A stretch of DNA of 45,515 bases from Anaerolineae bacterium (GTDB lineage: Bacteria > Chloroflexota > Anaerolineae > Aggregatilineales > Phototrophicaceae): the NCBI GenBank assembly GCA_019912965.1, contig JAIOHM010000145.1, forward strand, positions 1-45,515, given 5' to 3'. This document shows, piece after piece, positions 33,885-42,843 of the stretch (the first letter of the stretch is position 1; each line of letters begins with the position of its first letter). Under the pieces are notes generated by a model that worked only from the letters and a program-made list of their open reading frames with translations, had not been told where the DNA came from and did not search any database. The position numbers were made by a program, and so were the translations under genes.

Positions 33885-35708
33885 ATGCCCGGCATCAGTC
33901 TTGTGTTCAACCTAGCGGGCGAGCTTAGAAAATCAGCCATCGTGCAGTCCCTTGGGGAAACACTATATTTTCCATCCAATTTTCAGGAAACGCTGCACGA
34001 TAGTCCATCGTGTTTCGTCGGTTGTGTTCGCTACGAAGATTATCCGGTTACAACCTTTGAAAACGATTCTTTTCAGATCATTCTTGAGGGCCGTATTTAT
34101 GATAAACCACTTGAACAGGTGCAAAGTGAACTCTACGAACTGGCGCATCTCATTTTCGGGTCAAATCCGCGCGACAGACTTGTAAACTGGCTATTCCATA
34201 CAGACGGTGAGTTCGTCATTGTTATATACGACAAGCGCTCAAACCGTATTGCCTTATTCAATGACATATTGGGACGTTTGCAGCTCTATTTTCATCAAAC
34301 CCAAAACGAAATTTTGATTTCGAGAGATATCCGTTTTCTCGCTAATCTTCTCCCACTGCGGCAGTTTGATCGAATGGCATTAGCCCAATATCTTCTCTTG
34401 GGCTTTCCATTTGGACGAAGAACTCTTTTTGAAAATGTTGATTTGCTGCCACCCGCCTCATTCATTCTGGCATCCCCCCATAAATTCCAGCACGAACAGA
34501 TTTACAGTTTCAACTTCGATCATAAAGAAAATCGCACCAAAACCATTCACCAAAACGCTGAAGCGATGGTTTCTATCTTTTACGAAGCCACACGCAATCG
34601 CACAAATCCTCAACATACTAATGTTCTGTCCCTTAGCGGCGGACGGGATTCACGTTCTATTGGGGCAGCGCTGCATAACCTTAACCTCCCATTCATCACC
34701 GCCTCTTTTTTGGATTATTACAGAGTAGCAAAAAGCGATGTGGAATTGGCGGAACAAACAGCAAAACTGTTCAATGCTGAATGGAGAGTTAGTGAGCTAG
34801 GACCAACAACGGGCGAAGAAACCTTCAAGCTGTTGAAGATCAAAGGCGGGCTTTGTGGCCTGCGTTTGTGCGATATTCTGGTCTTTTTTGAAGCGATAAA
34901 ACAATACAGTGATCAACCTATCTACTACTTTACAGGAGATGGTGGGGGAAAGATTTCTGACCAACGGGCAGCCCGTCACCTGACGGATACCCATGATCTA
35001 GTGCAATTTGTGACTTCTCGCCATCAAAGGGCATCATTGGACACCGCATCTGCTCTGACGGGCGTTCCCAAACGTGAAATTGTGGATGAATTATATGAGT
35101 GTTTCGAAGCTTATCCCGAAAAAGATACCAACCAGAAACACGTTCATTATTTGATCTACGAACGCGCGCCCAAGTTCGCGTTTGAAAGCGAGGATCGCAA
35201 CCGTTGTTATTTTTGGAGTATGGCTCCATTCTACTCCATCCACTTCTTCAACTATGTGATGCACTGCCCGGATGACCAGAAGGCAAATTATGCCCTCTAC
35301 AGCGAATTCATGTCCCGGCTTTCGCCAAGTGCAGCAGCTTTAACAGAACAAAATGTAGGACTTCCCATTACTTCTAAACGCTATCGACTGAAACACGGCG
35401 TCAAACGGATGTTAATGGGAGCTGTATCACGTTCGCCAAGACTGGTGCGCTACGCCAAAAACGTTATCGGGCGTACCAATCCCTATGCACCTGATCATTT
35501 GATTATCCAATGCATTATGGATCAACTTCGGAACAGTCCATCGGTTTCAAACTATCTGTCTGCGCCAGCAGTCCATAACATGTTGAGCAACCTACAGCAG
35601 TACAGCAAAGAAGAATTCCAATTGCTATTGACGATTACTTCGGCCATTGAGTCTTTTGAAGAGCCTCACACTACTCTCGAACAATACTGGAACAAACAGA
35701 TCATTTAG
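33885..35708 (+). CDS. Asparagine-synthase-like protein lacking the glutaminase cysteine
   Basis: 607 residues, family length. The strong ribosome site AAAGGGGGT precedes ATG 33885. The N-terminal class II glutamine-amidotransferase-like domain begins MPGIS, so the catalytic cysteine that follows the initiator Met in true asparagine synthases (MCGI) is proline. The C-terminal synthase domain keeps the ATP pyrophosphatase loop SGGRDS (251-256) and later a GDGGGKI segment. The enzyme should therefore adenylate a carboxylate and use free ammonia or another amine, not glutamine. Homologues occur in many exopolysaccharide and natural-product clusters. Here an amidated uronic acid or amino-acid-decorated sugar is a reasonable but untested guess. 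Confidence 0.88.
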   Translation: MPGISLVFNLAGELRKSAIVQSLGETLYFPSNFQETLHDSPSCFVGCVRYEDYPVTTFENDSFQIILEGRIYDKPLEQVQSELYELAHLIFGSNPRDRLVNWLFHTDGEFVIVIYDKRSNRIALFNDILGRLQLYFHQTQNEILISRDIRFLANLLPLRQFDRMALAQYLLLGFPFGRRTLFENVDLLPPASFILASPHKFQHEQIYSFNFDHKENRTKTIHQNAEAMVSIFYEATRNRTNPQHTNVLSLSGGRDSRSIGAALHNLNLPFITASFLDYYRVAKSDVELAEQTAKLFNAEWRVSELGPTTGEETFKLLKIKGGLCGLRLCDILVFFEAIKQYSDQPIYYFTGDGGGKISDQRAARHLTDTHDLVQFVTSRHQRASLDTASALTGVPKREIVDELYECFEAYPEKDTNQKHVHYLIYERAPKFAFESEDRNRCYFWSMAPFYSIHFFNYVMHCPDDQKANYALYSEFMSRLSPSAAALTEQNVGLPITSKRYRLKHGVKRMLMGAVSRSPRLVRYAKNVIGRTNPYAPDHLIIQCIMDQLRNSPSVSNYLSAPAVHNMLSNLQQYSKEEFQLLLTITSAIESFEEPHTTLEQYWNKQII

Positions 35709-35715
35709 GTGATTG

Positions 35716-36807
35716 ATGAAAGTCGCGCTTTTACACTATGACTTCAAGCCCTATACTGCTGGACTGGCAAATGGATTAGCCGACAAAGCTGAAATTATCG
35801 TTATTCACCCTGAGAAAATGAGTGCCGATTGCGACAGCGCACTTGATCCACGCATTAAAATTTACAACTTCAAAAAACCCCAAACCCGGAATCCCCAAAA
35901 CCTGAGCGTTGTGCGAAATCTGTTCAAATATATCCGCGATCTGCATCCAGATGTGTTACATGTTCAGGCAACATGCGACCCCTGGTTTGACACTGCTACA
36001 TTTTATGATCAACTGCCTCCTATGGTGACAACCATTCACGATGTCTTCCCCCACCCCGGTGACCAATCGCGCGTACCGGGATCGGTTTATACAGGACGCA
36101 TTCCCTACTATCGTTCCAAACATCTGATCGTCCACGCAGATTTGCTCAAGGAACAACTTCTAAAACACTTTGGGCGTTCGCCAGAAAAAGTCAGCGTCCT
36201 GCAACATGGGGAAATTGGATCATATTATAAACACTGGTCAGACGGAACATCCGTTGAGCGTGAACCCTATACTCTACTCTTCTTTGGGCGTATCTGGCCG
36301 TACAAAGGGCTACGCTATTTAATGGAAGCCATGCCAATTGTCGCTCAGCAAATTCCGCAGGTAAAACTGATTATTGCCGGTCGGGGAGAAGACTTGGAAC
36401 AACACTTCCCTGATGGCATAGACCTCAACCGATATGAGATTTTAAACCGTTACATTGCCCAGTCAGAAGTTGTTAGTTTATTTCAACGCAGTGCCGTTAC
36501 CATTCTACCTTATATAGAGGCATCACAAAGCGGTGTGGCTGCGCTGGCTTACGGGCTGGATACACCAGTCATTGCCTCACAGATTGGCGGCCTCACCGAA
36601 ATGGTACGACATGAGCAAGATGGATTGCTCGTTCCAGCACATAATCCACAAGCATTGGCCGAGTCGATCATCCGTCTCCTAAAAGACAAAGATTTGCAAT
36701 TTCAGTTGCAAACTGGCGCACGAAAACGCTGCCAGACTGATTTGAACTGGTCGCATATTGGCACAGAAACATTGAAAGTTTACCAAAAGGTATTGGAGAA
36801 CAGATGA
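35716..36807 (+). CDS. GT4-family glycosyltransferase
   Basis: 363 residues from ATG 35716, with AGGTG four bases upstream; a TTG directly before it is less likely. It has two Rossmann-like halves of the GT-B fold. The donor-binding half shows LLFFGRIWPYKGLRYLMEA, LIIAGRGEDLEQ and an acidic PYIEASQSGVAALAYG segment followed by IASQIGGLTEMV, all typical of retaining GT4 enzymes. It is cytoplasmic and probably extends the lipid-linked repeat unit. Its last four bases overlap the next start (ATGA). Confidence 0.92.
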   Translation: MKVALLHYDFKPYTAGLANGLADKAEIIVIHPEKMSADCDSALDPRIKIYNFKKPQTRNPQNLSVVRNLFKYIRDLHPDVLHVQATCDPWFDTATFYDQLPPMVTTIHDVFPHPGDQSRVPGSVYTGRIPYYRSKHLIVHADLLKEQLLKHFGRSPEKVSVLQHGEIGSYYKHWSDGTSVEREPYTLLFFGRIWPYKGLRYLMEAMPIVAQQIPQVKLIIAGRGEDLEQHFPDGIDLNRYEILNRYIAQSEVVSLFQRSAVTILPYIEASQSGVAALAYGLDTPVIASQIGGLTEMVRHEQDGLLVPAHNPQALAESIIRLLKDKDLQFQLQTGARKRCQTDLNWSHIGTETLKVYQKVLENR

Positions 36808-37784
36808 GAATTCTGTATGTTGTCATCGCGGCACAGGATGTGCCGCTGGAAATCACTAATGATGATCGCACTGCCCATGTTTGCCCACGCCAACTTAAAC
36901 AAGGGGTAGAGCGTTTAGGCGTAGAAGCCGATTATTTCCCAATCGGTGGTACTTATTCAAAGCTCAACTACCTGAAAGGGGCTGTAAAGTTTTTCATCAT
37001 GTCACTGCGGGGCGATCTGGATAAGTATGATCTTATCCATGCACATTATGGTTTTCATGGAGTTGTTGCACGCTGTCAGTTCCGCAAACCCTTGATACTC
37101 AGCTTAATGGGGTCTGATGTTTATCGAAAATGGGAACGACTGATCGCGCGGGTATTGGTACACATGGTACGGGCAGTCATCGTTCCCGGCGGGCAGATGA
37201 AGGCACTGGTTGATAATTACCCGGCAGACGTAATTCCCTACGGCACGGATGTTGACATCTTCAAACCGACTGAACAGTCAATGATGCGCGAAAAATTGGG
37301 ATTGCCCAAAGACAAAAAACTCGCCCTGTTCCCTTATAACCCCACCAGGGTTTATCACAAACGTCCAGACATTATCGAGGCTGCAATCAAGCAAATACCA
37401 GAAGCTGAGATGGTGGTTGCCTATGGCAAAACCTCCGAGGAAATCGCAGAATATATGAATGCCTGCGATGTACTTGCAATGGCTTCATCCTATGAGGGTT
37501 CGCCCGGCACTATTCGGGAAGCGCTGGCCTGTAACCTGCCGATTGTGTCGGTTGATGTTGCTGATGTAAAAGTGCATATCGGCGATCTGGAAGGCTGTTA
37601 TCTATGTGAGCGGGAACCAAACGACATGGCTGCCAAACTTCGGTTAGCCTTCGCAGACGGCAAAAGACTTGAACATGGTCGAGAACGGGCACTCCCCTAC
37701 AGCCTGGAAGCCTGCGCCGCCAGAACAATTGAAGTCTATAAGCGCGTTCTTGGGAAACTGAAGAAGACACAGCATGAACAATAA
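36804..37784 (+). CDS. GT4-family glycosyltransferase
   Basis: 326 residues, short for the family. It begins MRILYVVIAAQDVPLE and has the donor-site region ALFPYNPTRVYHKRPDIIEAA, then an acidic SSYEGSPGTIREALACNLP segment that carries the GT4 glutamate pair, and IVSVDVADV. The start overlaps the preceding gene by four bases and the end overlaps the next by 11. The three GT4 enzymes are thus translated as a coupled set. Confidence 0.92.
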   Translation: MRILYVVIAAQDVPLEITNDDRTAHVCPRQLKQGVERLGVEADYFPIGGTYSKLNYLKGAVKFFIMSLRGDLDKYDLIHAHYGFHGVVARCQFRKPLILSLMGSDVYRKWERLIARVLVHMVRAVIVPGGQMKALVDNYPADVIPYGTDVDIFKPTEQSMMREKLGLPKDKKLALFPYNPTRVYHKRPDIIEAAIKQIPEAEMVVAYGKTSEEIAEYMNACDVLAMASSYEGSPGTIREALACNLPIVSVDVADVKVHIGDLEGCYLCEREPNDMAAKLRLAFADGKRLEHGRERALPYSLEACAARTIEVYKRVLGKLKKTQHEQ

Positions 37785-38955
37785 ACTGCGCGTCGGCATG
37801 GTTGTCCATGCTTATTATCTACGAGATGCCCGTGTTATCCGCTATGCAGAAGCCCTCGCCAATGAAGGGCACGAAGTTAGCGTCGTATGCTTACAAGCTC
37901 CAGAAGACACCCCAAGCGAACAGGTAAACGGAGTCGATATTTACCGTGTTCGCTTTGAACGGAAACGCGGTGGCAAGCTCTGGTATATCTGGGAATACAT
38001 CTGGTCGTTTGTGCTATTCAGCATCAGACTCTCCCAACTGGAACTCAAACAGCATTTTGATGTGATTCATGTTCACAACATGCCGGATTTTTTGATTTTT
38101 TCCGGTTTTATTCCCCGGCTAAGGGGCGCGAAACTCATCCTTGATTTACATGACCCGATGCCAGAGTTATTCATGTCCAAGTATGATCTTGAACGAGGTT
38201 TTATCATCCGTGTTTTGGAATTTCAGGAGCGCATTTCGTGTTGGTATGCTGACGCTCTGATTACGGTCGATCAATCATTTAAGGATATTTTCATCCGGCG
38301 CGGTATACGGGGCGATAAAATCAATCTGGTTCGCAATATGCCAGATAACCGTTTTTATTTAGGGGAGCGTGAATTACCGTCATCGGAACATTTTACGCTG
38401 CTCTTTGCGGGAACGATCGCCGAACGCTACCAATTACACGATGTTATCAAGGCAGTCAAAATCGCCCGACAGCAAGCACCCCATGTGTTTTTTCGCATCG
38501 TCGGCAAACTGGATAAAGAGGGCGAATACCCCGATCAACTCCAAAATTTGGTACACGAACTTCAACTTCAGAATGCGGTCGAATTTCACCCACCTGTGCC
38601 GCTAAATGATATGCCGAACCTGCTCCGGCAAGCCCATCTCGGTGTTGAGCCTTCGCGCCATGATCCTTACACCGATTATGTGCTGCCGCTAAAATTGCTG
38701 GAATGCGTGGCAGCTGGGGTTCCGTGCCTGGTTTCCCGGCGGCCAACCATTGAAAACTATTTCAGTGATGAAGACCTTGCTTATTTTGAGCCGGGTGATA
38801 TTGAGGGCATCGCTGCACGGATTGTAGAGTTAGCACAATCACCTGAAAAACTAAAAACACTTGCTGATAACGCACAGCGGGTGTTTGAGCGGTATAACTG
38901 GATCAAGGAAAAAGCCAGTTACTTCGATACAATTAACAGGCTAACCGGAAAATAA
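37774..38955 (+). CDS. GT4-family glycosyltransferase
   Basis: 393 residues. The N-terminal half contains GMVVHAYYLRDARVIRYAE and HVHNMPDFLIF. The donor half has LLFAGTIAERYQLHDVIKA, VEFHPPVPLNDMP and GVEPSRHDPYTDYVLPLKL, then ECVAAGVPCLVS. It is the third successive GT4 enzyme and ends the clear glycan-assembly part of the cluster. Donor and acceptor sugars cannot be inferred from sequence. Confidence 0.92.
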   Translation: MNNKLRVGMVVHAYYLRDARVIRYAEALANEGHEVSVVCLQAPEDTPSEQVNGVDIYRVRFERKRGGKLWYIWEYIWSFVLFSIRLSQLELKQHFDVIHVHNMPDFLIFSGFIPRLRGAKLILDLHDPMPELFMSKYDLERGFIIRVLEFQERISCWYADALITVDQSFKDIFIRRGIRGDKINLVRNMPDNRFYLGERELPSSEHFTLLFAGTIAERYQLHDVIKAVKIARQQAPHVFFRIVGKLDKEGEYPDQLQNLVHELQLQNAVEFHPPVPLNDMPNLLRQAHLGVEPSRHDPYTDYVLPLKLLECVAAGVPCLVSRRPTIENYFSDEDLAYFEPGDIEGIAARIVELAQSPEKLKTLADNAQRVFERYNWIKEKASYFDTINRLTGK

Positions 38956-38970
38956 TAATGGATCAGAAAA

Positions 38971-40089
38971 ATGCGTAAAGTGATCTTTCTAAGTTTACTT
39001 CTGGGCTTAAGTCTAAGTGCCTTGCTAACCCAAGCACAAGATGCCACAGAAGAGCCGAATGAAAACCCTCAATATATTGTTGAACCTGTCGTCGAACAGA
39101 CCATGATTACATCGATTGTGTGGGCACCCGACGGGCGCATGTTCTGGACAGAAAAAGATGGCCGTCTGCGCTTTATGAACACAGATGGCACCATACCAGA
39201 AGAACCTGTTATTGAAGTTGAAGTGCTGACAGAAAATGAACAGGGACTTCTGAGCGTCGCACTAGACCCCAAATTTGAAGAAAATAATCTGTTCTATGTT
39301 TTCTACACTGCAGAAGTATCAGTAGCTAACCCCTCCCCAGCCAATCTAATCGTTCGCTACACCCTGCAAGATGGTGTTGGTGTAGGCCCGGTTCAACTGC
39401 TACGGGTCGAGCTTCCTGATAATGGATTGGCATTACACAACGGCGGCAGACTCCGATTTGGATCTGATGGTTTCTTCTATGTCTCAATTGGTGATATGGG
39501 AAATCTTAAAGCAGCTCAAGAATTGAACAATGTAGGCGGCAAGATTCACCGCTATGTGATAGCTGGCAATCAGTTGGTCGCTGCTCCTGGAAATCCGTAT
39601 CTGGGCAACACTGTTTGGGCATTCGGCGTTCGTAACACATTTTCATTCGCATTTGACTCGATCAGCAATGTAATTTTCGCGACAGAAAATGGCCCGGATT
39701 GCGATGACGAAATCAATCGAATCATTCCAAACGGGAATTACGGATGGACAGATCGAGTCGATTGCAATAACCCGATTGAAGTTCGACAGTCTGAAGGGCT
39801 TAAGCCGCTGATCTCGTGGACGCCCACAATCGCACCTACAGGCATCATGGTTTACAGCGGGGAATCATTCCCCGGATGGAAAGACCAGCTTTTCTACTGC
39901 TCCTATAAACTGGAAGAATTGCGGCGCGTCAAACTCAATGAAACCCGCACTGAATTTCTCGATGAGCCTACATTAGTGAGCTTGCCAAGAGGGCAGCGCT
40001 GCCAGATTGAACTGGCACAGGGGCCGGACGGCAATATCTACTTTACCAATGTGGCAGGCATGTACCGGATGCGACCATTCACCCAATAG
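38971..40089 (+). CDS. Secreted PQQ-dependent sugar dehydrogenase-like protein (GSDH family)
   Basis: 372 residues. A signal peptide (VIFLSLLLGLSLSALLTQAQ) places it outside the membrane. The beta-propeller of the soluble aldose/glucose-sorbosone dehydrogenase family follows. HNGGRLRFGSDGFFYVSIGD contains the catalytic-type histidine; also present are ENGPDCDDEINRI with NGNYGW, then GIMVYSGESFPGWKD near the end. Known relatives oxidise aldoses with PQQ, but many members have no proven activity. The gene starts 15 bases after the last glycosyltransferase, so it may be part of the glycan cluster or the first gene of the sugar-metabolism run. Confidence 0.9.
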   Translation: MRKVIFLSLLLGLSLSALLTQAQDATEEPNENPQYIVEPVVEQTMITSIVWAPDGRMFWTEKDGRLRFMNTDGTIPEEPVIEVEVLTENEQGLLSVALDPKFEENNLFYVFYTAEVSVANPSPANLIVRYTLQDGVGVGPVQLLRVELPDNGLALHNGGRLRFGSDGFFYVSIGDMGNLKAAQELNNVGGKIHRYVIAGNQLVAAPGNPYLGNTVWAFGVRNTFSFAFDSISNVIFATENGPDCDDEINRIIPNGNYGWTDRVDCNNPIEVRQSEGLKPLISWTPTIAPTGIMVYSGESFPGWKDQLFYCSYKLEELRRVKLNETRTEFLDEPTLVSLPRGQRCQIELAQGPDGNIYFTNVAGMYRMRPFTQ

Positions 40090-40099
40090 CCATCTTTGA

Positions 40100-40126
40100 G
40101 GGCAAAACCTAATAACTGGATTGCCC
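40100..40126 (+). terminator. Weak hairpin after the sugar dehydrogenase gene
   Basis: GGGCAA at 40100-40105 pairs with TTGCCC at 40121-40126 around a 15-base loop, followed by ACTTTTACC. Arms are short and the T-run broken, so it is at most a partial terminator. It lies in the only gap (78 bases) between 38971 and 45122 large enough for a transcript boundary. Confidence 0.35.
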
Positions 40127-40167
40127 ACTTTTACCTATTGGTGTGATTACAATGATTGCGAATAAAT

Positions 40168-41277
40168 ATGATTTTTAACCCCAATGACTGGACGCGAGAG
40201 ACAATCAGGCGTCACAGCCTCGATATGCGCCAATTCATCGACTTCCGCCAGTCAACTCTGTCCAACGGAATGCGTATCATTGAAGCTTACAACAGCAGTG
40301 GGTTGACTTTCACTCTGCTGCCAGACCGAGGTATGGACATCTGGACAGCGCATTACAAGGGGATTCCGCTAACCTGGATTGCCCCTGGTTCCCCCCACTC
40401 GCCAGATTTTGGGCAGAACTGGCTGCAACAGTTTAATGGCGGCCTGCTGACCACCTGCGGTCTGACCCACGTTGGCCCACCAGAACATGACGAAATCACA
40501 GGCGAATGGCGTGATATACATGGGCCGTACACAAGATTTCGTGCCCAAAACATCAACATTCATGGGGAATGGATAACCGAAACCAATCATGAATTATCGC
40601 TAAGCAGCACCATTTACCAGTCAACACTGTTCGGGACGCAAATTCGGGTTGAGCGAAAGATATGGCAAAATACCCATACTCCAAGCCTCAGACTGGCAGA
40701 CACGATTACTAATCTTGGCGATCAAGCTGTTCCGTTGATGGTGTTGTATCACATCAATCTTGGGTTTCCGCTCATTCAGCAAGGCACACAATTGGTAACC
40801 CCTTTTGAGCGTGTTTACCCTCGCGATCAGGCAGCCAAAGCAGGTTTTGAAACCTGGCCGCGTTATGAAGCTGCTCAAGCCAGCTACGCTGAACAAGTAT
40901 TTTTTCACCACCTTAAGATCACTAACAACGGCTACACCGAAACACTTCTGATCAATCGTGAAGAAACGTTCGGCATCTCTCTTCAGTGGGACACAACCCA
41001 ACTCCCCTATTTGACTCAATGGAAAAATACGCGGCAGGGGATTTACGTCTCCGGCATTGAACCCGGCAACTGCATTCCTGAAGGGCAAAATGCGGCGCGC
41101 CGAAATGGGCGATTGGCGACACTTGAACCCGGCCAGAGCATTGAGACTGGTTGGCGTCTCGAAATTCTGGAAGGCGCTGACCACATTAAAGAACACAAAG
41201 AAGGTGTTCTCCAATTACAGCGGGAAGGCTCGCCTAACCCAACATTCAATTTACATGACTATGCATCACAGGAGTGA
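40168..41277 (+). CDS. DUF4432 / aldose-1-epimerase-like protein
   Basis: About 369 residues from ATG 40168; a TTG 12 bases upstream is in frame. The galactose-mutarotase-like beta-sandwich signature of DUF4432 is visible in TLLPDRGMDIWTAHYKG, LTWIAPGSPHSPDFG and LLTTCGLTHVGPPEHDE. Relatives are thought to interconvert sugar anomers or act on unusual sugars, and occur beside aldolases, dehydrogenases and kinases as here. The next gene begins nine bases on. It is predicted to be cytoplasmic, with no signal sequence. Confidence 0.85.
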   Translation: MIFNPNDWTRETIRRHSLDMRQFIDFRQSTLSNGMRIIEAYNSSGLTFTLLPDRGMDIWTAHYKGIPLTWIAPGSPHSPDFGQNWLQQFNGGLLTTCGLTHVGPPEHDEITGEWRDIHGPYTRFRAQNINIHGEWITETNHELSLSSTIYQSTLFGTQIRVERKIWQNTHTPSLRLADTITNLGDQAVPLMVLYHINLGFPLIQQGTQLVTPFERVYPRDQAAKAGFETWPRYEAAQASYAEQVFFHHLKITNNGYTETLLINREETFGISLQWDTTQLPYLTQWKNTRQGIYVSGIEPGNCIPEGQNAARRNGRLATLEPGQSIETGWRLEILEGADHIKEHKEGVLQLQREGSPNPTFNLHDYASQE

Positions 41278-41286
41278 ATTTTAATC

Positions 41287-42120
41287 ATGAGCATTACCCC
41301 ACGTTTAAATCGATTATTTGCGCCAGACGGCAAGTGTTTTGATGTAGCTGTCGATCATGGCTTCTTTGGTGAACGCAGTTTCCTAACCGACATCGAAGAT
41401 ATGCATCAAGTGGTACAGACACTGGTAGAAGCTGACCCAGATGCAATTCAACTGAGCATCGGGCAAGCAGCGATTTTGCAGACAATTCCCGGCAAAGCAA
41501 AACCTGCGCTGGTACTACGAACAGATATCGCCAATGTGTATGGCAAATCCCTGCCACGCAAGCTCTATAGCAGAATTATTAGCGATCCTTTAGAGCAGGC
41601 GCTCCGGCTGGATGCAGCCTGTGTGGTGGTCAATCTGTTCAATCTGCCTGACCAACCCGAAGTTTATGAGGCGTGCATTCAGAATATCTGTACCCTGAAG
41701 CCCCAATGCGAACGCTATGGGATGCCACTGATGATTGAGCCGCTGGCAATGAAAGATAATGCTACAGCGGGTGGGTATATGGTGGACGGGGATATTGATA
41801 AAATCTTGCCACTCGTTCGACAGGCGATTGAGTTGGGCGCAGATGTGATTAAAGCCGACCCCTGCGACAATGTGAGTGAGTATCACAAGGTTATACAAGT
41901 TGCGGCTGGCAAACCCGTTCTGGTACGCGGCGGGGGCAAAGTTTCCGACGCAGAAATCCTGCAACGAACCTATGATCTGATTCAGCAGGGTGCGCGAGGC
42001 ATCGTTTATGGGCGAAATGTGATTCAACATCCGAACCCCGCAAGGATGACACGCGCGCTGATGGCAATTGTGCATGATGGGGCGACACCTCAACAAGCAG
42101 CCCAGCATTTGGAGGCATAA
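41287..42120 (+). CDS. Class I aldolase of the DeoC/LacD/LsrF-like group
   Basis: 277 residues. A TIM-barrel aldolase: FDVAVDHGFFGER near the N-terminus, a Schiff-base lysine candidate Lys189 in VIKADPCDN, VLVRGGGKVSD as phosphate site, and GIVYGRNVIQHPNP at the end. Family members include archaeal-type fructose-bisphosphate aldolase, LsrF (autoinducer-2 breakdown), YihT (sulfolactaldehyde-forming) and hept-6-ulosonate synthase. Which substrate applies is not evident. The PfkB kinase at the end of this operon would supply a sugar phosphate for it. GGAGG near its end is the ribosome site of the next gene, which starts directly after the stop. Confidence 0.92.
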   Translation: MSITPRLNRLFAPDGKCFDVAVDHGFFGERSFLTDIEDMHQVVQTLVEADPDAIQLSIGQAAILQTIPGKAKPALVLRTDIANVYGKSLPRKLYSRIISDPLEQALRLDAACVVVNLFNLPDQPEVYEACIQNICTLKPQCERYGMPLMIEPLAMKDNATAGGYMVDGDIDKILPLVRQAIELGADVIKADPCDNVSEYHKVIQVAAGKPVLVRGGGKVSDAEILQRTYDLIQQGARGIVYGRNVIQHPNPARMTRALMAIVHDGATPQQAAQHLEA

Positions 42121-42843
42121 ATGCCAAAGAGACGACCGCAATCAAAAGGAATATGTACTTACTGTGCTACTTCCTATGCTAAAGCTGGAATGGCACGCCA
42201 TCTAGCAGGATGTGAAAAACGTCAAGCTATCATTGCAGAAGCAAACAACGATGGCAAAGGGAAATTCAAGAAATGGTTTCATTTGATGATTTCTGGAGAA
42301 TATGAGAAAGATTATTGGATTCACCTTGAGATTGATGCCTCTCAAACCCTTGCTGTACTTGACCAGTTTTTACGTGATATCTGGCTAGAATGTTGCGGAC
42401 ATCTCAGCGCATTCAGAATTGGCTCACAAACTTATTCTGTACACCCAATGGGTGAATATGGTGAGAAGAATATGGGGGCAGTACTCCAAAAGGTATTAAA
42501 ACCCGATATGATTTTTCAGCATGAATATGACTTTGGCACAACCACCAATTTGAGTCTAAAGGTGATCGCCGAACGTGAAGGAAAAAGCAAAGATCCCTTA
42601 ACGCTGATGGCACGTAATGAGCCTCCCCTTATTTTGTGCGAAATGTGCCACAAAAAACCTGCTCAACATGTATGCTCCGCATGTATTTACAATGATCCTT
42701 CATGGTTTTGTGAGGACTGCGCGCCAAAGCATAATACTCAAATCCACAAAAGTGATGAATATGAGGAGGATTATTTCCTTCCCGTTGTAAACTCACCGCG
42801 CGTTGGGATGTGCGGTTATGAAGGGTCGGAGAAGTATCCATGA
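42121..42843 (+). CDS. Zinc-finger protein with pRiA4b ORF-3-like domain
   Basis: 240 residues. A short CxxC-H-C finger (Cys12, Cys15, His27, Cys31) leads into a pRiA4b ORF-3-like domain of about 130 residues (KWFHLMISGEYEKDYWIHLE; FQHEYDFGTTTNLSLKVI). A C-terminal cysteine cluster follows (Cys173, 176, 185, 188, 197, 200, then His204), like a MYND or B-box zinc finger. No catalytic function is known for the domain; relatives are found near mobile elements. It starts directly after the aldolase stop and overlaps the dehydrogenase start by four bases. Its base composition is lower in GC (one sampled 60-base row, 42301-42360, is about 38%) than the PfkB gene downstream, which suggests acquisition into the operon. 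Confidence 0.87.
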   Translation: MPKRRPQSKGICTYCATSYAKAGMARHLAGCEKRQAIIAEANNDGKGKFKKWFHLMISGEYEKDYWIHLEIDASQTLAVLDQFLRDIWLECCGHLSAFRIGSQTYSVHPMGEYGEKNMGAVLQKVLKPDMIFQHEYDFGTTTNLSLKVIAEREGKSKDPLTLMARNEPPLILCEMCHKKPAQHVCSACIYNDPSWFCEDCAPKHNTQIHKSDEYEEDYFLPVVNSPRVGMCGYEGSEKYP

